In this document: piece after piece, positions 16,406 to 24,783 of the stretch
Numbering within the stretch: the first letter of the stretch is position 1
How the letters are laid out: every line of letters starts with the position of its first letter
NCBI GenBank assembly: GCA_045532295.1
Contig: JAZSFP010000021.1
Span: 1-56,898, forward strand
DNA from: UBA10677 sp045532295
Lineage (GTDB): Bacteria; Bacillota; Clostridia; Christensenellales; Pumilibacteraceae
DNA: 56,898 nucleotides
Reading direction: 5' to 3'
The notes under the pieces: generated by a model
The model's database searches: none
Seen by the model: the letters and a program-made list of their open reading frames with translations, nothing else
Told to the model about the DNA's origin: nothing
Position numbers and translations under genes: made by a program

Positions 16406-17845
16406 ATGAAAAAAATTATCCATATTATTCTTGTTTTTCTTCTTTCTTCCGCTTGCTTTTTGTTTGGTTGTGGAAGTGGAAATGACGCGAAAAAACTAAC
16501 ACGGTATCAAATTTTCGCGACTTTTGACGCGCAAAACCTCACGCTTGAGGCAAAAGAGGAAGTAAACTTTTTAAACGATACGGACTTCGTTTTAGACGAA
16601 GTGTGTTTTCATCTTTATCCCTCCGCTTTTAGAGAGGGGGCAAGGTTTAAGAGCGTTGAGGAAAGTCTAACTTCTATCGCCTATTACGAAGGGGTAAACT
16701 TTGGTGGGATTGAAGTTAAAAACTTAACGGTAGAAGGAAAAGAGCGTGAGGTGGAAATTAGCGGAGACGACGAAAATATTTTGGTCGTTTCGCTATCCGA
16801 GCCTCTTTATCCAAACGACGAAGTAAAGATTGCTTTCGACTTTTCCTTAAAAATTCCCAAAGTCCGCCACCGCTTTGGATATTGCGACGGAGTAACCAAC
16901 CTTGGTAACTGGTATCCTATCGTTTGCGCTATCGAAGAGGGCAAGTTTATAACCGCGCCCTACTACGATATCGGCGACCCGTTCTACTCTAACTGCGCCG
17001 ACTACTTAGTAGAAATTACTCTTCCCCAAAACCTCGTCGTCGCCTCGAGTGGAGCGGGAAAAAGAGATGGGGATAAATATACGCTCTCCGCCTCTTCCGT
17101 TCGTGATTTTGCCCTGTCCATTGCCGAGTTTAAGAACGCTCACGAAAAGATAAACGACACCACCGTAACCTACTATTACAGATACGACGCTAACCCCGAA
17201 AACAGCCTAAAGAGTGCGACGGACGCCCTAAAAACTTTCTCTTCGCTCTTTGGCGAGTACCCCTATAAAACCTATTCCGTCGTTGAAACGCAGTTTTACT
17301 GCGGAGGTATGGAATACCCCGCCCTTTCTCTCGTAAACTGCGCCCTCAATTCCTCGCTCTACACCGAGGCAATCGTTCACGAAACGGCGCATCAGTGGTG
17401 GTACGCGCTCGTTGGCAACGACGAAGTGAACGAGCCGTGGCTTGACGAGGCTCTTGCCGAATACTCAACCTCGCTCTTTTACGAAAAGAACGCCTCTTAC
17501 GGCGTAGACCCAAAAGTTCGCAGAGCAAACAACCTCTCGGCGTATATGGTCTATATCGACAAAGAGGGCGTGAGCGACGATATGAGTAGACCGCTTTACG
17601 AGTACACCAACAGTTTCGAGTATTCGTACTCAGCGTATCTTAAAGGCGAGTTGATGTTCTCGTCTCTTCGCTCGGTGGTTGGCGAGCAAAACTTCTTCAC
17701 CGCCCTTAAAAATTACCAAACCGCCTACCGTTATAAAAACGCGAAAACGGACGATATTATAGGCGTTTTTGAAAAGACTTCAAACCGCACGCTTGCGCCC
17801 TTTTTTAACGCCTGGCTAAAAGGCGAAGTAAAAACCTTCCGTTAA
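16406..17845 (+). CDS. M1-family metallopeptidase lipoprotein
   Basis: 479 aa. A lipoprotein signal peptide ends at Cys22 (CFLFGC). An N-terminal beta-rich domain (about 30-240) is followed by a thermolysin-like domain. The zinc site is HETAH (325-329) with the third ligand Glu348 in WLDEALAEY, exactly the HExxH-x18-E spacing of family M1 (gluzincins). GGMEYP (300-305) matches the M1 exopeptidase motif GxMEN with Tyr in the last position. The protein should trim peptides from the outside of the membrane. It is shorter than typical M1 aminopeptidases, lacking the C-terminal helical domain. The amidase gene starts 11 nt downstream, so the two form an operon. Confidence 0.85.
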   Translation: MKKIIHIILVFLLSSACFLFGCGSGNDAKKLTRYQIFATFDAQNLTLEAKEEVNFLNDTDFVLDEVCFHLYPSAFREGARFKSVEESLTSIAYYEGVNFGGIEVKNLTVEGKEREVEISGDDENILVVSLSEPLYPNDEVKIAFDFSLKIPKVRHRFGYCDGVTNLGNWYPIVCAIEEGKFITAPYYDIGDPFYSNCADYLVEITLPQNLVVASSGAGKRDGDKYTLSASSVRDFALSIAEFKNAHEKINDTTVTYYYRYDANPENSLKSATDALKTFSSLFGEYPYKTYSVVETQFYCGGMEYPALSLVNCALNSSLYTEAIVHETAHQWWYALVGNDEVNEPWLDEALAEYSTSLFYEKNASYGVDPKVRRANNLSAYMVYIDKEGVSDDMSRPLYEYTNSFEYSYSAYLKGELMFSSLRSVVGEQNFFTALKNYQTAYRYKNAKTDDIIGVFEKTSNRTLAPFFNAWLKGEVKTFR

Positions 17846-17856
17846 AGGAGAAAACT

Positions 17857-18549
17857 ATGTTTTTAACTCTAAACCGCAAAAGAATAACTACTGGTATTAT
17901 CGCCGTTGCGCTAATCGGCGTATTTATCTTTTCCATTTCTCTCCTCTCGTCCAACGCCTTAGGAGTAGTCAAACTGAATAAAACGGTCGTTATCGACGCA
18001 GGTCACGGCGGTATTGACGGCGGAGTAGTGGGCGCAAACGGAACTGTGGAGGCGGAAATCAACCTTTATATTGCTAAAAGCCTGAAAAACTACCTCGAGC
18101 GCAGTGGTTATACGGTAGTTTTAACGCGCAAGAACGCGGACGGACTGTACGATAGCACCGCTACGAACAAAAAGCGCAGTGATATGCAAAAGCGTATGGA
18201 GATAATAGAGAACGCAAAGCCCGACCTCGTGGTGTCAATCCACCAAAACGCCTATCCTCGCCCGTCGGTTAGTGGCGCGCAAGTGTTCTATTTAGAAGAG
18301 GGCGAGGGGGAAGAGTTAGCCTCGCTAACGCAAAAAATCCTCAATTCTCGGTTTTCGTTTGACAAAACGGCGAAAAAAGCGGACTATTTTATCCTCAAAT
18401 CCCCCTACCCAAGTATGCTCGTAGAGTGCGGATTTTTATCAAACGCTACCGAAGAGGAAAAACTAAAAACACCCACTTACCAACAAAAAGTAGCGTACGC
18501 GCTCTTTAGCGCAATCCACGCCCACCTTGGAGGGGAAGAAAAATTATAA
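17857..18549 (+). CDS. cwlD: N-acetylmuramoyl-L-alanine amidase (CwlD-like)
   Basis: 230 aa. An N-terminal membrane segment (about 12-33) exports or anchors the protein. The Amidase_3 domain cuts the muramic acid-to-alanine bond of peptidoglycan. The zinc and catalytic positions are visible: His in VIDAGHGGIDGG, Glu in VEAEIN, His in SIHQNAY, and catalytic Glu in LVECGFLSN. Length and layout fit CwlD, the sporulation amidase that starts muramic-lactam formation in spore cortex; a vegetative amidase of the same family is possible. The start at 17857 follows AAGGAG, 11 nt behind the peptidase gene. Confidence 0.85.
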   Translation: MFLTLNRKRITTGIIAVALIGVFIFSISLLSSNALGVVKLNKTVVIDAGHGGIDGGVVGANGTVEAEINLYIAKSLKNYLERSGYTVVLTRKNADGLYDSTATNKKRSDMQKRMEIIENAKPDLVVSIHQNAYPRPSVSGAQVFYLEEGEGEELASLTQKILNSRFSFDKTAKKADYFILKSPYPSMLVECGFLSNATEEEKLKTPTYQQKVAYALFSAIHAHLGGEEKL

Positions 18550-18577
18550 AAACTTGTCCTAAAGCCCCCTTTTATCG

Positions 18578-18617
18578 TTGCTTTTTTGCGCGTAATAGTA
18601 TATAATAAATATACTAT
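18578..18617 (+). promoter_or_regulatory. Promoter of the aromatic operon with palindrome over the -10
   Basis: TTGCTT (18578-18583), 17-nt spacer, TATAAT (18601-18606). ATAGTATAT (18595-18603) and ATATACTAT (18609-18617) are perfect inverted repeats around AATAA, covering the -10 and the likely start site, the classic place for a repressor operator. Confidence 0.65.
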
Positions 18618-18649
18618 CCGCATAAATCAACAAAAAAGGTAGCAAAAAA

Positions 18650-19672
18650 ATGGTAAAGAGCATAGGAATCGTAGGCTTGGGGCTTATCGGAGGCTCGATA
18701 GCGCTTGGGCTAAAACAGAACGGATACGAAGTAGTTGGTTGCGATAACGACGCAACCACGCTTGACTACGCTCTTAAAAACGGAATTATAGACAAAAAAT
18801 GCGAACTTCACGACCTTAAAGGTAGTGAAGTTATTTTCGTTTGCGTGCCTCTATCAAAAACGCGCGCTATAATTGAGAAAGTGTACGAGGCGGTGGGGGA
18901 TAGCGCAATCATAACCGACGTAGCCTCCGTTAAGAGCGTCGTTCGTGGACTAAAAGGTAGAATAGTGGGCGGTCATCCTATGGCAGGAACGGAGAAAAGC
19001 GGAATACAGGCGTCCAAAACTCACCTTTTTGAAAACGCCTACTACGTAATAACCACAGATACGGGAACGGAAGAGGACAGAAAAGTTATAGAAGAACTTG
19101 CCCTTTCAATGAAAGCCATACCCGTAAAAATGACTGTGGACGAACACGACAAGCGCGCAAGCAAGGTAAGTCATCTTCCCCACGCAATAGCGTACGCGCT
19201 CTCAAAGTTCGTTTTAAGCGAGGACGGTTTTACTGGAACGGGCTTTATGGATACGACGAGAATTGCAGGCTCAAGCCCTGACTTTTGGACGACCGTATCG
19301 CTATTAAACAAGGACAACCTACTGTTCGATATTGACGAGTATATAAAAACGCTCTCTTCCCTTCGCGATTTCATAAAAGAGGGCGAGAGCGAGAGAATTA
19401 ACGAGTTTTTAACGGACGGGGCTAATAAGAGAAGAGCCTTAACCTACAAAAGACTATACTTAAGCGAGTATTCCTTCGATATTGATATTCGCGACGAAGT
19501 GGGCTCGCTCCTTGCAACCATTGAAAAATTGACCAAAGCAGGCATCAATATTTCGGGCGTGCAGATTATAAACTCCCGAGAGGGCGTAGGCGGTGCGCTC
19601 AGAGTGAGCGTAAAGGCGGAAAGCGATTACGACAAAGCGATTAAACTATTTAACTTAGAAGACAAGCGTTAG
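18650..19672 (+). CDS. tyrA: Prephenate dehydrogenase (TyrA) with ACT domain
   Basis: 340 aa. It oxidises and decarboxylates prephenate to 4-hydroxyphenylpyruvate for tyrosine. The Rossmann motif GIVGLGLIGGSIALGL (6-21) binds NAD(P). GGHPMAGTEKSG (about 105) and the SHLPHAIAYAL helix are typical of the family active site. The C-terminal ~70 residues (FDIDIRDEVGSLLATIEKL) form an ACT domain, suggesting feedback by tyrosine. It is the first gene of the seven-gene aromatic operon and follows the palindromic promoter. Its ribosome site (AAGGT) is weak. Confidence 0.92.
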   Translation: MVKSIGIVGLGLIGGSIALGLKQNGYEVVGCDNDATTLDYALKNGIIDKKCELHDLKGSEVIFVCVPLSKTRAIIEKVYEAVGDSAIITDVASVKSVVRGLKGRIVGGHPMAGTEKSGIQASKTHLFENAYYVITTDTGTEEDRKVIEELALSMKAIPVKMTVDEHDKRASKVSHLPHAIAYALSKFVLSEDGFTGTGFMDTTRIAGSSPDFWTTVSLLNKDNLLFDIDEYIKTLSSLRDFIKEGESERINEFLTDGANKRRALTYKRLYLSEYSFDIDIRDEVGSLLATIEKLTKAGINISGVQIINSREGVGGALRVSVKAESDYDKAIKLFNLEDKR

Positions 19673-19682
19673 GAGAAAGACT

Positions 19683-20813
19683 ATGAGATTTTTAAGCGCA
19701 GGAGAATCCCACGGCAAAGCGCTCGTAGGTATACTTGAGGGTATGCCGAGCGGACTTAAAATAAGCGTGGACTATATAAATAACGAACTTGCTCGCCGAC
19801 AAAAAGGCTACGGCAGAGGCGGAAGAATGGCGATTGAAACGGATAAAGCGGAAATCCTTTCGGGCGTTAGAGGTGGGGTAACCCTCGGCTCGCCCATAGC
19901 CTTTATTATTCCTAACCACGACCACCAAAACTGGATTAAGGTAATGGGAACGGAGGAGTGCGACGAAACTTTAAGAGTGGTATCTGCCCCGCGCCCCGGA
20001 CACGCGGACTATCCCGGTGCGGTTAAGTACGGCTTTACCGACGCGAGAAATATTCTCGAGAGAGCAAGCGCAAGAGAAACGGCTACCAGAGTTGCGGTAG
20101 GCGCGATTGCAAAACAGTACCTTTCCTCGCTCAACATTGAAATTGCAAGCAGAGTAGTTGCAATAGGCGGTATTGTCGACGAAAAAGCGTACCGTTACGA
20201 AGATTTTGCGACCGCAGACCTTTCGCCCGTTCGCGTTTTAGACGAGGAAATCGAGCAAAAGATTATAGCGAGAATTGAAGAGGCGAAAGAGAAGAAAGAC
20301 ACTTTAGGCGGAGAGATAGAGGTTAGAATTAAAGGTCTTCCCGTGGGCGTAGGCTCGCATACCTTCTTCGATAAAAAACTTGAGTACGCACTTATGGGCG
20401 CAATCGGTTCGGTTCAGTCCGTCAAGTCCGTTTCTATCGGCTTAGACAAGAGCGGAGTAATGGGTAGCGAGGCTCACGACGAAATGTTCGTTGAAAATGG
20501 CAAAATCGTTCGCAAAACCAACAACGCAGGCGGTATCGAGGGCGGAATAAGCAACGGCGAAGAGATAATAATCAGAGCAAGCCTCAAACCTATCCCCACC
20601 GTTATGCGCGGTCTTAACACCGTGGATATTCGCTCAGGGGAGCCGGTTAAGTCCGAGCCCGAGCGTAGCGATATTTGCGCAATCCCCGCTGCAGGCGTAG
20701 TGCTCGAGGCGGTATCGGCGTTTGAGATTATGCAAAAAATAAGCGAAACTTTGGGTGGCGACACTATGGACGAAGTTAGCGAGAGAATGGAAATAAAGAG
20801 GTCGAAACGATGA
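19683..20813 (+). CDS. aroC: Chorismate synthase
   Basis: 376 aa, normal for the family. It converts 5-enolpyruvylshikimate 3-phosphate to chorismate using reduced FMN. The N-terminus SAGESHGKALVGILEGMPSG, the RRQKGYGRGGRM stretch and the GIEGGISNGE and GVVLEA motifs near the C-terminus are standard. It starts 10 nt after tyrA behind AGGAG, and its stop overlaps the aroB start (ATGA). Confidence 0.96.
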   Translation: MRFLSAGESHGKALVGILEGMPSGLKISVDYINNELARRQKGYGRGGRMAIETDKAEILSGVRGGVTLGSPIAFIIPNHDHQNWIKVMGTEECDETLRVVSAPRPGHADYPGAVKYGFTDARNILERASARETATRVAVGAIAKQYLSSLNIEIASRVVAIGGIVDEKAYRYEDFATADLSPVRVLDEEIEQKIIARIEEAKEKKDTLGGEIEVRIKGLPVGVGSHTFFDKKLEYALMGAIGSVQSVKSVSIGLDKSGVMGSEAHDEMFVENGKIVRKTNNAGGIEGGISNGEEIIIRASLKPIPTVMRGLNTVDIRSGEPVKSEPERSDICAIPAAGVVLEAVSAFEIMQKISETLGGDTMDEVSERMEIKRSKR

Positions 20814-21808
20814 GCGAAATTATTATTGACTACGACCTTACCGAGCAGATAAAAAGCGAGATAGCAAAGGACGATATTTTCGTCGTAACGGACGATAATG
20901 TATATTCTCTTTACGGCTCGCTAATAGGTTCTGCGCCCCGTTATATAATCCCAGCAGGCGAGGACTCTAAAAGCCTTAGCGAGTTTGCAAAGGTAACGGA
21001 GCAAATGCTAAAGAGCGGTTGCAACCGTAAAACCACCGTTATCGCGCTTGGTGGCGGAGTAGTGGGCGACTTAGCAGGGTTCGTGTCCGCAAGTTATATG
21101 CGCGGAGTAAAATGGATAAATATTCCCACCACGCTTTTAAGCCAAGTGGACAGTAGCGTAGGCGGAAAAACTGCGGTTGACCTTGGCTCGTATAAAAACA
21201 TTATCGGCGCGTTCCACCTCCCCGAAAAAGTGCTCGTTTCCACGCATTTTCTGTTCACCTTGCCCCCACGCGAGTGGCTTTGCGGAGTGGGCGAAATCGT
21301 AAAGACGGTATTTTTGAGTAAGAGAGTGGAAGAAATCGTCTACGAAAACCTCCCCTTTCTTCTTACCGCCGACCCCGAAATTACCTATAAAACGGTGCGC
21401 GCTTGTATTGAATACAAGAAAGATATAGTGGATAAAGACTTTATGGAGACGGGACTTAGAAAAGTCCTCAACCTCGGTCATACCGTTGGACACGCCCTCG
21501 AGAGCGTAGACAATCATCGTCGTTCTCACGGCGAGTACGTAATTTTAGGACTTAGCGCGGAGTTTTCACTGCTTTCCAACCGTCTTAGCGAGGAAATTAA
21601 GGAAAAATTCCACCGTATTGATATCCTTTGCGGAGTTCTTCCCATTGAGTTCAACGAAGAAGAGGTTGCCAAAGCGTGCCTTAAAGACAAGAAGAACGGC
21701 AACGGTAAAATTAGCGTAATGCTCGCGGATTACGAAAACACGAGCGAAGTATTGCTTGACTACGACGAAGTTTTAGAGGGATTAAAGTTATGGAAATCAA
21801 GCCTATAA
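20810..21808 (+). CDS. aroB: 3-dehydroquinate synthase
   Basis: 332 aa. It cyclises DAHP to 3-dehydroquinate with NAD+ and a divalent metal. GGGVVGDLAGFVSASYMRG (about 84-102) and PTTLLSQVDSSVGGKTAVD are the dinucleotide and active-site signatures; metal ligands are the Glu of GVGEIVK and the His of LNLGHTVGHALE and the later RSHGE. Slightly short at the N-terminus compared with the ~350-aa norm. It overlaps aroC by 4 nt and aroA by 19 nt, so translation is coupled. Confidence 0.95.
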   Translation: MSEIIIDYDLTEQIKSEIAKDDIFVVTDDNVYSLYGSLIGSAPRYIIPAGEDSKSLSEFAKVTEQMLKSGCNRKTTVIALGGGVVGDLAGFVSASYMRGVKWINIPTTLLSQVDSSVGGKTAVDLGSYKNIIGAFHLPEKVLVSTHFLFTLPPREWLCGVGEIVKTVFLSKRVEEIVYENLPFLLTADPEITYKTVRACIEYKKDIVDKDFMETGLRKVLNLGHTVGHALESVDNHRRSHGEYVILGLSAEFSLLSNRLSEEIKEKFHRIDILCGVLPIEFNEEEVAKACLKDKKNGNGKISVMLADYENTSEVLLDYDEVLEGLKLWKSSL

Positions 21809-23040
21809 AATCCTTCAATAAAACTATAACCGTAGCCCCCGATAAAAGCATAACCCACCGCGCGATAATGTTCAACGCGCTGGGAGTGGGACGAGCGGTA
21901 ATAACCAACGCGCTCGTTGGCGAGGACTGTCTTTCCACTATAAAATGTATGCGTTTACTGGGCGCGAAAATCACGAGAAGAGGCAATCGCGTAACGGTAA
22001 TCGGAACGGGTGGTAAGTTTAACAGCAGTAGACTATACGTGGGCAATAGCGGAACGACTTTCCGTCTTATGTGCGGACTTTTAGCCTCGCGCGAGGGCAA
22101 GTTTACCCTGACTGGCGACAGTTCAATCCGCCGTCGTCCTATGGCAAGAGTAATCAATCCCCTCAAAGAAATGGGCGCAAAAATCCAAAGCAAGAGCGGT
22201 CTTGCTCCCGTTAAAATCGAGGGCAGAGAACTTCAAGGCATCGAGTACGAAATGCCCGTAGCCTCCGCCCAAGTGAAAAGCGCAATCCTCCTTGCAGGCA
22301 TCAACGCTAACGGCAAAACGGTAGTTAAGGAAAAGGAAATCAGCCGAAACCACACTGAGATTATGCTCAAAGCAATGGGCGCGAAAATCGAGGTAGAGGG
22401 CAAGACTATCACGGTAGAGAAGTCCGACCTTAAATGCGTGGATATAGTCGTCCCCGGCGATATATCCTCCGCCTCCTATCCCTTCGTCCTCGCAGTAGCG
22501 AAAGAGGGCGCGTCCGTTACCGTCAAGGGCGTGGGAATAAACCCGACGCGCGTTGGCATTTTAACGGTAATGGAAGAGTGCGGAGCAAAGATAACCTACG
22601 CTAATATTGACGAAAGCGCAGAGCCGATTGCCGATATTACGGTAGAGTATAGCGAAATGAAACCGTACACGCTCACTAAAGAAATAATGCCCTATCTTAT
22701 CGACGAAATCCCCGTCCTTGCCGTTATGGCTTGCTTTATAAAGGGCGAGAGCGTAATAAAGGGCGCGGAAGAACTCAAGGTTAAAGAGAGCAACCGTATC
22801 GACACGACGGTTACCGCCCTTAAAGCAATGGGCGCGGATATCGAACCAACGGACGACGGTATGATAATAAGAGGCACGGGCTCGCTCGAGGGCGGAGCGG
22901 TAATCGACCCCCACGGTGACCACCGTATCGCAATGAGTATGAGCGTAGCAGGCGCGCTGTCAAAGCGAGGCGTAACCATACTTAACCCCGAGTGTTCTGC
23001 AGTAAGTTACCCCGACTTTTATAAACTTTTCGAGGAATAA
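21790..23040 (+). CDS. aroA: EPSP synthase
   Basis: 416 aa. It joins shikimate 3-phosphate and PEP to make 5-enolpyruvylshikimate 3-phosphate. PDKSITHRAIMFNAL (about 16-30) holds the substrate-binding Lys-Ser pair; YVGNSGTTFRLMCG is the PEP/glyphosate loop, of the Gram-positive (class II-like) type; RRPMARVINPL, the catalytic Asp in LIDEIPVLAV and HGDHRIAMS follow. The start at 21790 lies inside the end of aroB with GAGGG upstream. Confidence 0.96.
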   Translation: MEIKPIKSFNKTITVAPDKSITHRAIMFNALGVGRAVITNALVGEDCLSTIKCMRLLGAKITRRGNRVTVIGTGGKFNSSRLYVGNSGTTFRLMCGLLASREGKFTLTGDSSIRRRPMARVINPLKEMGAKIQSKSGLAPVKIEGRELQGIEYEMPVASAQVKSAILLAGINANGKTVVKEKEISRNHTEIMLKAMGAKIEVEGKTITVEKSDLKCVDIVVPGDISSASYPFVLAVAKEGASVTVKGVGINPTRVGILTVMEECGAKITYANIDESAEPIADITVEYSEMKPYTLTKEIMPYLIDEIPVLAVMACFIKGESVIKGAEELKVKESNRIDTTVTALKAMGADIEPTDDGMIIRGTGSLEGGAVIDPHGDHRIAMSMSVAGALSKRGVTILNPECSAVSYPDFYKLFEE

Positions 23041-23041
23041 A

Positions 23042-23821
23042 ATGCAAAAATACGCTTTAATCGGGCATAACATATCCTATTCACGCTCGCCCGAAATCCA
23101 CAACGAAATATATAAAACGATAGGGCTCGAGGCGGAATACGAAGTTATATCGCTCGAGGCGGACGAACTTGAAAAGTTCACCAAGTACGCCAAGGAAAAC
23201 CTCAAAGGTTTTAATATAACTAAGCCCTACAAAGAAAAGATTATCCCCTTTCTCGACTACGCCGACGGCAAAAGCGTCAATACGGTAGTAAACAGGGAAG
23301 GCAAACTCTACGGCTACTCAACCGACGGCTACGGCTTTACGCGTCACGCCCAACTTGAGTTTGGAAAAATGCAAGGCAAAGCGCTCGTGCTTGGCGCAGG
23401 CGGAGTTGCAAGAGTGATTATCCCCGAACTAAAGAATATGGGGATTACGGTCTATCTATGGAACAGGAGCGAAGATAAAGGCAAAGCGCTCGCTACCGAA
23501 CTGGGCGTAAATTATACAAACAGAGAAGATATTGCGCCAAACCTTATCGTAAACTGCACTTCGTTCGGCTTTAACGAGGGCGAAAACCCAGTAAAGAGCG
23601 AAGGCAAAATCGTCGTTGACGGAAAAGCGGTTAAATGGGTATACGACACCATTTATTCTCCGCCGAAAACCGAACTACTAAAGACCTTTTCGTCTGCAAA
23701 AAACGCAAACGGTTACGGAATGTTGGTACTTCAAGCGGTACAAGCCGACCGAATTATGTGCGGAGAAATCACTAAAGAACAGGAAGAAAAAATCTACGAA
23801 ACGCTAATAGCAAAGCAATAG
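23042..23821 (+). CDS. aroE: Shikimate dehydrogenase
   Basis: 259 aa. It reduces 3-dehydroshikimate to shikimate with NADPH. The substrate half has SYSRSPEIHN (about 12-21) and GFNITKPYKEKI, whose Lys is the catalytic one (NVTxPxK in relatives). The cofactor half has VLGAGGVARVIIPEL. NCTSFGF and the C-terminal GYGMLVLQAVQA helix agree with the family. It begins 1 nt after the aroA stop behind GAGG. Confidence 0.95.
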   Translation: MQKYALIGHNISYSRSPEIHNEIYKTIGLEAEYEVISLEADELEKFTKYAKENLKGFNITKPYKEKIIPFLDYADGKSVNTVVNREGKLYGYSTDGYGFTRHAQLEFGKMQGKALVLGAGGVARVIIPELKNMGITVYLWNRSEDKGKALATELGVNYTNREDIAPNLIVNCTSFGFNEGENPVKSEGKIVVDGKAVKWVYDTIYSPPKTELLKTFSSAKNANGYGMLVLQAVQADRIMCGEITKEQEEKIYETLIAKQ

Positions 23822-23830
23822 GAGAAAGTT

Positions 23831-24244
23831 ATGAAAATTCTCGTAATCAACGGACCAAACCTCAATATGCTCGGAAAACGCGAGCCGGAAATTTACGGAG
23901 CGCGCACGCTTACGGACATTAACGCTGACCTTATCGAAAAGTTCAAGGGCAGAGCAGAATTATCCTTTTATCAGTCCAACTGCGAAGGTGATATTATAAC
24001 GGCAATTCACTCGTCGAGCGCGGACGGAATAGTGCTTAACGCAGGGGCGTACACGCATTACAGTTACGCAATCCACGACGCAATCAAGTCCGTAACTACG
24101 CCCGTAGTCGAGGTGCATTTATCAAATATCTACAAGCGCGAAGAGTACCGTCATAAATCGGTAATCGCGTCCGCTTGCGTGGGCTCTATATGCGGATTTG
24201 GCGAAAACAGTTACGCGCTGAGTATCGAGGCGCTTTTAAAATGA
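23831..24244 (+). CDS. aroQ: Type II 3-dehydroquinate dehydratase
   Basis: 137 aa, the dodecameric type II enzyme that dehydrates 3-dehydroquinate to 3-dehydroshikimate. NGPNLNMLGKREPEIYG (7-23) holds the catalytic Tyr and flexible lid Arg; QSNCEGDII, NAGAYTHYSYAI and EVHLSNIYKREEYRHKS follow in order. The stop overlaps the aroK start in ATGA. Confidence 0.96.
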   Translation: MKILVINGPNLNMLGKREPEIYGARTLTDINADLIEKFKGRAELSFYQSNCEGDIITAIHSSSADGIVLNAGAYTHYSYAIHDAIKSVTTPVVEVHLSNIYKREEYRHKSVIASACVGSICGFGENSYALSIEALLK

Positions 24245-24753
24245 AAAACCTCGTATTCATCGGTATGATGGGCTCGGCAAAGACGACGACGGGAAAGAGG
24301 GTAGCCACGCTACTCAATATGCCTTTCTTCGACGGCGACGAAGTGTACGAGAAAATTTACGGCGAGAAGATATCCGATACTTTTGAAAAGTACGGCGAGG
24401 AAGAGTTTAGACGGCGCGAAACGGAAGTTTACAAATACCTCGGCTCGCTCGACGGCGCGGTAATTTCTTGCGGAGGCGGAGTAGTGCTTAGAGAAGAGAA
24501 TATGCTCGCGCTCAAACAAAACGGCGTAATCGTGCAAATGACTGCGACGGCGGAAGTTATCTACAAAAGAGTGTCCAAAAACGACAAACGCCCCCTTCTT
24601 CGCGACGGTGGAATAGAGAAAGTCAAACAGATTATGACCGCTCGCGCCCCTCTTTACAATAAGTACGCCGACTTTAGCGTAGACAGTGGGTTCGTAAGCC
24701 CCGTCGTTTGCGCGAAAATGGTAGCGGACAAGTACAAAAGATTAGCAAAATAA
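24241..24753 (+). CDS. aroK: Shikimate kinase with altered P-loop
   Basis: 170 aa, starting at the ATG at 24241 that overlaps the aroQ stop by 4 nt; the frame is open upstream but belongs to aroQ's region. It phosphorylates shikimate at O3. Landmarks are kept: FFDGDEV (shikimate-binding Asp), EEEFRRRE (Arg), SCGGGVVL, and the lid Arg in DKRPLLRDGG. The Walker A reads GMMGSAKTT (8-16): the glycine just before the Lys is Ala13 (codon GCA). Everything else supports a working enzyme, and it is the only shikimate kinase in the operon. Confidence 0.9.
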   Translation: MKNLVFIGMMGSAKTTTGKRVATLLNMPFFDGDEVYEKIYGEKISDTFEKYGEEEFRRRETEVYKYLGSLDGAVISCGGGVVLREENMLALKQNGVIVQMTATAEVIYKRVSKNDKRPLLRDGGIEKVKQIMTARAPLYNKYADFSVDSGFVSPVVCAKMVADKYKRLAK

Positions 24754-24783
24754 ACGATAAAGTTTTAACGGAGATAAAACGAA

